Positions 1 through 5,481 of a DNA stretch of 8,283 nt are shown in pieces. The translations under genes were made by a program, and so were the position numbers. The notes beneath the pieces were generated by a model. That model ran no database searches, was not told the DNA's origin, and worked only from the letters and a program-made list of their open reading frames with translations. Positions within the stretch are counted from its first letter, which is position 1. Each line of letters starts with the position of its first letter. Source of the stretch: Clostridia bacterium (lineage in GTDB: Bacteria > Bacillota > Clostridia > Oscillospirales > CAG-272); assembly GCA_900754175.1 (NCBI GenBank), contig CAAEBS010000180.1, positions 1 through 8,283 on the forward strand. The letters are read 5' to 3'.

Positions 1-3
1 CAT

Positions 4-32
4 ATTTTACCATAATCTGTGAAAAATTGCAA
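4..32 (-). promoter_or_regulatory. Candidate promoter pointing off the left edge
   Basis: Read on the minus strand, TTGCAA (27-32) is followed by exactly 17 bases and then TAAAAT (4-9), a fair sigma-A-like pair. Transcription would start just outside the window and serve a gene to the left. The surrounding stretch (1-136) is AT-rich and shows no open reading frame with a ribosome site. TTGCAA reads the same on both strands, so direction rests on the -10 element alone. Moderate to low confidence without the neighbouring gene. Confidence 0.4.
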
Positions 33-136
33 GGGTTTTATTAAAAATAATTGGTAAATTCTTGAAATTATAGAAGTTCTTCTCCTTATCCCCCGAAAAT
101 CCTGACGATTCTTTGTCCCTTTTGTCTCCTTTTGGG

Positions 137-184
137 GAAAAAGAGAAGCGGTTACACCTGCCAAAAGGCAGGATGTAACCGCTT
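137..184 (-). terminator. Rho-independent terminator of the operon
   Basis: Bases 146-162 pair with 167-184 to give a 17-bp stem with a single bulged A at 173 and a 4-base loop (163-166). On the minus strand it is followed by CTCTTTTT (145-138), a U-run. It begins 23 bases after the stop codon of the cytoplasmic EEP gene. A smaller hairpin (180-185 with 195-200, CGCTTG/CAAGCG) overlaps the base of the stem by five bases and could compete with it, though the upper 12 bp would still form. It closes the five-gene minus-strand unit. Confidence 0.9.
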
Positions 185-206
185 GATGCTCATACAAGCG
201 AAAAAA

Positions 207-1421
207 TCAGAGCGTAAAGTCGGTAAACACCGGGAAATGATCGGATGCGGCGAGCGTATAGGAATTCACCGCCACGCCGAAGATCTTAATGCGCATGGCT
301 TCCGGCTTTGCGGGGAACAGAATGTGGTCAATGCTTTTCGGCACGTCGCACACCGCTCCGGCGGTCGGCATACACAGATCCAGCGCCGGATCCCATTCCG
401 GATAGGGGTGGAAGGTCTTTTCAGGCGAAACGTACCCCTCCGCCAGCATGGGGGCGCTTTGATAGCCGCCCACGTCCCGGAAGCACCGGTAGCCCTTGCC
501 GGCATGGTTGGAGTTGAAGTCCCCGCCGAGGATAATCGGCAGGTGGTAGCGCTCCCACAGCTCGCCGAAGAGCCGGATCGCCTCCTTTGCCTGCGTTTCC
601 CGGATCTCGTCCACCTGCGTGCACATATGCGTGGAAACGGCAATATAGCGCTCTCCGTTCTTTTTGGACTCAAACACGCCCCAGGTCAGCGACTTGGAGG
701 AGGCGTCCATTCTGCCGATCTGATCTGCCGGCGTCTGAACGGAGTACCAGTGATAAGCGCCCTCCACAAAGTTCACCTCGGATTCCCGGTAGAACAGCGG
801 GGTGCAGTTGATGTCGTGGTAGCTGTTTTTCACGTCGCTGACCGGCGCTTCCCGGTACCCTACCCGCTCCATCTGACTTGCGATATCGTAACCCAGCAGA
901 TTGAGCCGCCGGGGCTTTCCGCACTCCTGAAGTCCCACGACCTCGGGGGCGAATTCACGGATGATATTTGCCTCCATCATGCCCCGCTCCCACGGTGCGT
1001 GGAGCAGGTCGGCGTCCCAGAGGATGTTGTAGTACATCACCCGGTGGTCGCCCTGGCGGCGGAAGGCATATACGTTTGCCCCGGTGGTTATCATGTCGCC
1101 GCCGATCTCTGTGGAGCGGATGCAACCGCCGCTGAGAATATCGTCGAAATACCGCATAGCGGCTTCCCCGGCGAGGATCCCCCCTACCGTTACGTCGATC
1201 TCCCGGTCGTTCACCGCAATGCGGCACATGGGAGACGCCTCGGTCTGGTCGTCGCTCTCCCGGAGGATGCGGACCGTCCAGCCCGCCAGCGCCTTTGCCG
1301 CATCCCCCGCCCTGCTCACCTTGTCGTACAGCAGTACGGCAAGGCGGCGGGAGTCGTAGCCGTCCTCTTTCCGGTAGATGACCCGGAATCCAAGTTCTTC
1401 GTTTTCCTGTGTGATCTGCAT
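207..1421 (-). CDS. Cytoplasmic EEP-family phosphoesterase (404 aa)
   Basis: This is an endonuclease/exonuclease/phosphatase (EEP, DNase I-like) metal-dependent hydrolase. The expected active-site set is visible: N132 in YNILW, E166 in LQE, H265 in STHM, D301 and N303 in GGDFN, D365/H366 in SIDHI and D394/H395 in SDHFP, so it is probably active. Such enzymes cleave phosphodiesters or phosphomonoesters, and the substrate cannot be read from sequence. Residues 10-115 match the second alpha/beta module of the upstream lipoprotein. There is no signal peptide or membrane segment, so the protein should be cytosolic. The start at 1421 is supported by AAGGAG seven bases upstream and a gap of only 16 bases after the preceding stop. 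It is the last gene of the operon and a diverged paralogue of its neighbour, sharing motifs such as TWGVFESK and a 25-base identical stretch (664-688 and 1919-1943). Confidence 0.9.
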   Translation of the reverse strand: MQITQENEELGFRVIYRKEDGYDSRRLAVLLYDKVSRAGDAAKALAGWTVRILRESDDQTEASPMCRIAVNDREIDVTVGGILAGEAAMRYFDDILSGGCIRSTEIGGDMITTGANVYAFRRQGDHRVMYYNILWDADLLHAPWERGMMEANIIREFAPEVVGLQECGKPRRLNLLGYDIASQMERVGYREAPVSDVKNSYHDINCTPLFYRESEVNFVEGAYHWYSVQTPADQIGRMDASSKSLTWGVFESKKNGERYIAVSTHMCTQVDEIRETQAKEAIRLFGELWERYHLPIILGGDFNSNHAGKGYRCFRDVGGYQSAPMLAEGYVSPEKTFHPYPEWDPALDLCMPTAGAVCDVPKSIDHILFPAKPEAMRIKIFGVAVNSYTLAASDHFPVFTDFTL

Positions 1422-1437
1422 ATTTACTCCTTTTGTC

Positions 1438-3363
1438 TCAATAGCGCAACGTCCAGTCCGCCATGTCCTTTGCCGTAAAGTCGATAAAGATCGGGAAATG
1501 GTCGGATGCGGACAGCGTGCACTCGTCGATCACCACGCCAAACGCATTGATCGTGATACTGCTGTCGTTGTGCAGGGTGATGTGGTCGATTGAATTCTCC
1601 ACGCCCAACGATGCGCCGCCATCCGGCTGTATCATTCCCAGCTCCTTATTGTAGCAGGGGTACGGATGTGAGGTGCGGGCTTGGGTGGTATTCTCCGCCA
1701 CCTCACGGGCGTTGCGGTAGCCGGCGGTGTTGACGAAATACTGATAGGTCTTTTCGCTGTACGGCGCATTGTAGTCGCCGCCCACGATAGCGGGGCAATT
1801 GTATTCGCTTTCCAGCTGGCGGACAATCTCCACCGCCTCTGCCGCCTGCAGGGCGCCGATGTCGTCATCCTGCGTGCACAGGTGGGTGGAAACCACGATA
1901 TACCGGGAGCCGTCCACCTTGGACTCAAACACGCCCCAGGTCATGGACTTGGACGCCTTGTCATTTCCGTCTGAAATATTGGGTTGATTTTCGTACCAAT
2001 GGTAACCGCTTTTCACAAGCGTGGTGGTCTCCTTGCGGTAGAACAGCGGCACGCAATTAGTATTGATGGAATTTTCCACCTTGGGATCCAGCGTTTCCTC
2101 ATAGCCGAGAGCGGAAAGCAGAGCAACCAGGTCGTATTCCCCGGCACCGGAACGCTTGGAATTGTTGAATTCCTGCAAGCCGAGCACGTCGGGCATATAC
2201 TGAGCGACCATCTGTGCCGTCAGGCGGTTGCGCTCGGCGGCGGGGATATCGTTCTTATCCGCTCTGGTTCCGCTTCCGTTGCCCCAGAGCACGTTGTTGA
2301 ACATCACCCGGGTCATGCCTGCCCGCTCATAAGCGTAGCGGGTGGAGGTCGTCAGGTCGTTCAGGAACTGTTTGTGGTTCCCTTCCACCGAGAAACCGTC
2401 GGCAAAGGTGAAGTACAGCCGCTTGTTGTAGTCCTGCTTCAGCCAGTCGGTAGCGGCGCCAAAGCCGTAGTAGTCGGCGGCGTACAGCGTGATGTCGGTG
2501 CCCGTTACCGCAATGCGGAACTTGCCGCCGGCAAGCGTGCTGTCCTCAGCAAGCACCAGGTTTTTGCCCTCGGAGCTTTTCTCAGCCGCCAGGGGCACGT
2601 TCGCCTTGGTAATTCCCTTCACGGCCTTGGCAAGGTTGACGGCATAGCGCCCCTGCATATAGTCGTCAGTCTTGTAGATCAGGGTGTAGTCTTTCAGCGG
2701 GATCTGCAAATACGGCAGTTCCGCCGAAACGCTTACCGCCTTTGCGGTATAGGAGGTGTCGATGTACAGGTTGGTGACCGCCGCTTTTCCAGGCGTTCCG
2801 GCGTCAAGGTCGATGCCGTAAAAATCCGAGAAAAAGCGCTTGAGGGCGGAGTCCATTCCGGCGGGCGAGCCTGCCAGAAGAATCAGCCGGTAGCGGTCGG
2901 CAAGGATGCGGTAGCCCATGTTGAAGGAATCATAGTCTGCATCAAACGCATCCTCACGGTTGGTGGAGCCGATCAGGATCTCCTTTTCGGTGCGCTGATA
3001 CTCGGTTCCCTCCCGTTCAAAGTCGTCCTTGAGCGGGATCTCCACGCCGGTCAGCGCCTTGATCGTGTCACGGAAGCGCACGGCGGCGTTGATCTCCCAC
3101 TGCTTGGCAGTCTGGGAACGGATAATCACGTAGTCGGTCTTGCCATCCTCCACGATCGTCAGTTCCTTGACGTCGACCGGCTGTTCTTCGTTTTTGTTTC
3201 CGGAGGGTCCGGTGGTGTCGCCGGTGTTTTCGGACTGCCCGGTGGTATCGGTGGTGCCGGAGTCCTGCTCTTTTTTACAGCCGGTCAGCGCAAGTACGCC
3301 GATCAGCTGACAAAGCACCAGAGTCAGAACCAGGATCCGACGAAAAATTTTCTTTTTTTCCAT
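1438..3363 (-). CDS. Surface lipoprotein with two alpha/beta modules and an EEP phosphoesterase domain (641 aa)
   Basis: The N-terminus is a lipoprotein signal (KKK-FRR basic start, hydrophobic 10-26, lipobox LTGC with Cys29), then a Thr/Gly/Ser/Glu-rich linker to about residue 66. Residues about 76-185 and 224-315 are two similar modules: a strand, a long helix with a TGVEIP or KANVPL turn, and then EILIGST- or NLVLAED-like strands. They resemble the non-catalytic domain placed before the catalytic domain in beta-hexosaminidases and alpha-glucuronidases; that resemblance is by eye only. Residues 350-629 are the EEP domain with N357 (NVLW), E398 (LQE), H494 (STHL), D530/N532 (GGDYN), D593/H594 (SIDHI) and D621/H622 (SDHFP), all intact. 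The enzyme is probably anchored outside the membrane and hydrolyses a phosphoester there. The start is supported by AAAGGGG seven bases upstream. A structured spacer precedes it, and its cytosolic paralogue follows 16 bases after its stop. Confidence 0.92.
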   Translation of the reverse strand: MEKKKIFRRILVLTLVLCQLIGVLALTGCKKEQDSGTTDTTGQSENTGDTTGPSGNKNEEQPVDVKELTIVEDGKTDYVIIRSQTAKQWEINAAVRFRDTIKALTGVEIPLKDDFEREGTEYQRTEKEILIGSTNREDAFDADYDSFNMGYRILADRYRLILLAGSPAGMDSALKRFFSDFYGIDLDAGTPGKAAVTNLYIDTSYTAKAVSVSAELPYLQIPLKDYTLIYKTDDYMQGRYAVNLAKAVKGITKANVPLAAEKSSEGKNLVLAEDSTLAGGKFRIAVTGTDITLYAADYYGFGAATDWLKQDYNKRLYFTFADGFSVEGNHKQFLNDLTTSTRYAYERAGMTRVMFNNVLWGNGSGTRADKNDIPAAERNRLTAQMVAQYMPDVLGLQEFNNSKRSGAGEYDLVALLSALGYEETLDPKVENSINTNCVPLFYRKETTTLVKSGYHWYENQPNISDGNDKASKSMTWGVFESKVDGSRYIVVSTHLCTQDDDIGALQAAEAVEIVRQLESEYNCPAIVGGDYNAPYSEKTYQYFVNTAGYRNAREVAENTTQARTSHPYPCYNKELGMIQPDGGASLGVENSIDHITLHNDSSITINAFGVVIDECTLSASDHFPIFIDFTAKDMADWTLRY

Positions 3364-3383
3364 AAAAAATCCCCTTTCTTTGC

Positions 3384-3488
3384 AACCCAGGCTGTCACTA
3401 AAGGCAACAGCCCGGAAGTTGCCGTAGTCCCACCCGGCGCAATTGTCGGGTGGGTCATGGGTTCCTGAGAGGAGCCCCCACCCTCAGG
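3384..3488 (-). ncRNA. Structured RNA element upstream of the EEP lipoprotein
   Basis: On the minus-strand transcript three hairpins can form in 105 bases. They are CCTGAG/CTCAGG (3483-3488 with 3464-3469), a perfect 8-bp CCCACCCG/CGGGTGGG stem (3447-3454 with 3429-3436) and GGCAAC/GTTGCC (3418-3423 with 3403-3408). The last two are enclosed by a closing helix AACCCA/TGGGTT (3458-3463 with 3384-3389), which makes a three-way junction abutting the first hairpin. The 3' strand ends only a few bases before the ribosome site (about 3371-3379) of the lipoprotein gene. No stem is followed by a U-run, so it is not a classical terminator. It matches no riboswitch consensus I could recall. It could be a cis-regulatory leader, a processing site or an mRNA stabiliser. 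Confidence 0.5.
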
Positions 3489-3544
3489 CATACAATTTCT
3501 TTACAAAGTGAAAACTCGGTAAAGAATGAAATTTTCAAAGAATG

Positions 3545-3664
3545 TCAGTTATACAGTTCCCAATCCAAGTCCTCAGCCCAAGGCTGATCATCGGAAGCCG
3601 TAATCATGTCATTGATCTCCAGCGGAGAAATTTCCGCTACGGGAAGCATATACGTCTTTTTCAT
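3545..3664 (-). CDS. Small acidic peptide, 39 aa, unknown function
   Basis: An ATG at 3664 opens a 39-codon frame ending in TGA (3545-3547). The ribosome site is excellent: AAGGAGG lies just upstream and overlaps the TAA stop of the beta-helix gene, ten bases away, so translation is probably coupled to that gene. The peptide starts MKKTYMLPVAEI, continues through SPLEINDMITAS, and ends in a very acidic, Trp-containing tail (D25, D26, W29, E31, D32, D34, W35, E36, Y38). By side chains it carries about two basic and nine acidic residues. There is no cysteine and no signal peptide or membrane helix. The basic start and the MKK-x-Y-x-x-P-x-x-E opening resemble short unannotated peptides I recall from gut Firmicutes and Bacteroidetes, which is unverified here. 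A precursor peptide with a leader ending near ITAS is possible, but no maturation enzyme is visible in the window. Confidence 0.7.
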   Translation of the reverse strand: MKKTYMLPVAEISPLEINDMITASDDQPWAEDLDWELYN

Positions 3665-3674
3665 CTCCGCCTCC

Positions 3675-5393
3675 TTAACCCGCTACGTATTGGTCGGCAA
3701 AGCCTTTGATAATTGCCAGCGCCTCTGCGCTGTAGGGACTGTAATTGCCGTCCGCCTCCACGTAAACCGTGTGGGTGGCGTCCGCCGTTTCCGTCCGGTC
3801 GGCATAAGCGAGCGTTGCCGTATAGGCAATGCTTCTGGTACGAAGCGCCTCGCCGTTGTAGTCGGCGTAAAGGGTAAAGGTCAGCTCTCCAAGGGTTACC
3901 GTGATATAGCCGACAGCGCTGAAACCGAGGTTGTAGTTTTCGCTGTTTATCTTTGCCAGAGCGCCGCTGAAGCCGTAAAGCTCTTCATTGTCGGTCTCCA
4001 CCCAGCTGGAAGTGCCGGGGGTAAACACCACGGTCTGATAGGTGGGCGTTCCGGAAAGACTTGCCGAAAGGGCGTCCAGTGCCTCTCTGGTGAAAGCACC
4101 CGCTTCCGTCACACGCTGTGTGGGTGCGATGAGAGTGCCGAGGGTAACGTCAGCCCCCATGGCTTTCAGAGAATCGTAAGCCGCTTTGGAAACGGTAGAG
4201 TCAAACCGGATACCGGTCGGCTGTGCAATGCGCACTCTTGCACCGTCCAGCGTGTCAACCGAAAGTCCGGTCACGCAGTTGGTCACAACGGTTGACGAAC
4301 GAGCAGGCTTAGAAATAATCGAATTGACTGCGATACAATTGTTTATGGTTGTATTCTTGGATTCATCATATCCAATCATGCCATTGGCACCGCCTGCACC
4401 AGTTACGCCGTTCCCGGACAAATTTCCAATATTCACACAGGATTCCATCACAATGTAACCTCTGTTGTTGCTCCAACGACCAGAATTTCCAACCATGCCG
4501 CCTGCACGGTAGTTTCCGGTACCTGCATCAACAAAAATTTCACCATAGTTGATACACCGTTTGATTGTTACAGTACCATCAGAATCACTGCCTGTATAAT
4601 ATGTTGCGCCAACAATTCCACCGGATGATGTTGTAGCATTTACTCTTGTGCTGGAAACCTTAGCATAATTTATGCAATCTACGATCATGCAATCACGTGC
4701 TCTACCAATCACACCGCCCACCAGACATTCTAAGCCTGTGCTTCCGTTTGTTACCGAAATGCTACCATAGGTACGGCAGTTTTTAACAGTCGAACCACCT
4801 TGCACATATCCGGCAAGTCCAGCCACATAATAATAATCCAAAGCATCCTTCACTGCAATATCTGCATAAACCGTCACATTTTCCACCACAGAGCCAGTAT
4901 AAATCGACCCGAATACCATTGCAACGGAAGGAACCGTTTGACCTTTAGTTGGTTTACCTGTAATCTTACCGCTAACGGTCAGATTTTTAATTGTTGCTCC
5001 TACTACTTGCCCAAACAGAGATATATAATTTGCTTTCTCTTCGGCAAGATACAAATTGGAAATTGTTTTTCCATTTCCGTCCAAAACGCCTTGGAACGCT
5101 TTTCCGTGCGTGCCAATTACCAGCCACTCCCGGTTTTCAAGGTCAATATTGTCAGTCAGCTTGACATATTGCCCCTTGTAATCAGTGCCGCCGTTGACCT
5201 GTGCGGCAAGGTATGCCAGTTGAGCGCCGTTGGCGATCTGGTAAGGATCGTCCGCCGTACCGCTACCGCCCGCAAAAGCGGTTGCCTCGGTTCCCGTCCA
5301 TGCGCCGTCTGCCGCCGATGCCGGAACGATGAAGAAAAGTGCCTGTGCCAAAACGAGAATTGCCAGAGATATGCTGAGAATCTTCTTTTTCAT
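3675..5393 (-). CDS. Secreted GLUG/beta-helix surface protein (572 aa)
   Basis: A signal peptide (MKKK start, hydrophobic 6-22, likely cut after PASA near residue 27) directs secretion. Residues 38-115 carry the opening typical of GLUG-motif proteins: FAGGSGTADDPYQIAN, AQLAYLAAQVN, KLTDNIDL and GVLDGNGKTISNLYL. Residues about 120-375 are repeated short strands of the type IKNLTV, VKNCRTYGSI, IKRCINYGEI, MESCVNIGNL and INNCIAVN, each followed by a Gly-rich GG-x-x-G turn, consistent with a right-handed beta-helix. Residues about 380-570 form a separate C-terminal domain (ARVRIAQPTGIRFDSTV, GTLIAPTQ, NYNLGFSAVGYI) that I associate with clostridial surface proteins but cannot name. No LPXTG, dockerin or S-layer motif is visible, so attachment is unexplained. 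GGGAGG lies about ten bases before the start. The repeat region is much AT-richer than both ends of the gene. The likely role is binding or adhesion; enzymatic activity cannot be excluded. Confidence 0.85.
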   Translation of the reverse strand: MKKKILSISLAILVLAQALFFIVPASAADGAWTGTEATAFAGGSGTADDPYQIANGAQLAYLAAQVNGGTDYKGQYVKLTDNIDLENREWLVIGTHGKAFQGVLDGNGKTISNLYLAEEKANYISLFGQVVGATIKNLTVSGKITGKPTKGQTVPSVAMVFGSIYTGSVVENVTVYADIAVKDALDYYYVAGLAGYVQGGSTVKNCRTYGSISVTNGSTGLECLVGGVIGRARDCMIVDCINYAKVSSTRVNATTSSGGIVGATYYTGSDSDGTVTIKRCINYGEIFVDAGTGNYRAGGMVGNSGRWSNNRGYIVMESCVNIGNLSGNGVTGAGGANGMIGYDESKNTTINNCIAVNSIISKPARSSTVVTNCVTGLSVDTLDGARVRIAQPTGIRFDSTVSKAAYDSLKAMGADVTLGTLIAPTQRVTEAGAFTREALDALSASLSGTPTYQTVVFTPGTSSWVETDNEELYGFSGALAKINSENYNLGFSAVGYITVTLGELTFTLYADYNGEALRTRSIAYTATLAYADRTETADATHTVYVEADGNYSPYSAEALAIIKGFADQYVAG

Positions 5394-5431
5394 CTGTTTC
5401 TTTCCTCCCGAAAATAGTGTTTTTATTTCCC

Positions 5432-5461
5432 CGCCTGCCCCGGATTCTCCCCGGGCAGGCG
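5432..5461 (-). other. Intercistronic GC hairpin after the solute-binding gene
   Basis: CGCCTGCCC (5432-5440) pairs perfectly with GGGCAGGCG (5453-5461) around a 12-base loop. It lies 21 bases past the stop of the solute-binding gene and 39 bases before the beta-helix start. On the minus strand it is followed by GGGGAAATAAAAAC rather than a U-run, so it is a poor intrinsic terminator. Hairpins in this position often protect an upstream binding-protein message from 3' decay, giving more binding protein than downstream products; that role here is inferred. Confidence 0.6.
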
Positions 5462-5481
5462 AAAAAGGTCAGGAAAAGCGC

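Noticed and set aside
132..1478. Long plus-strand open frame over the cytoplasmic EEP gene
   Set aside because: It lies antisense to a gene with a complete catalytic motif set, has no ribosome site and gives a His/Val-rich product typical of an antisense shadow. It also starts inside the terminator tail.
1984..3468. Long plus-strand open frame over the EEP lipoprotein
   Set aside because: It is antisense to a gene with a clear lipobox and EEP motifs, and has no recognisable domain or ribosome site.
3458..3488. CTGAGAGG on the plus strand, reminiscent of a TPP riboswitch core
   Set aside because: The remaining conserved TPP segments are absent, and no plus-strand gene follows for it to control.
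3324..3491. 55-codon minus-strand frame through the structured spacer, overlapping the lipoprotein start
   Set aside because: There is no ribosome site before the ATG at 3491, the product is low-complexity Gly/Thr/Pro, and the bases are better explained by RNA stems. It overlaps the lipoprotein start out of frame.
5401..5481. Intrinsic terminator between the solute-binding and beta-helix genes
   Set aside because: The stem is strong, but on the transcribed strand it is followed by GGGGAAATAAAAAC instead of a U-run, so read-through is expected.
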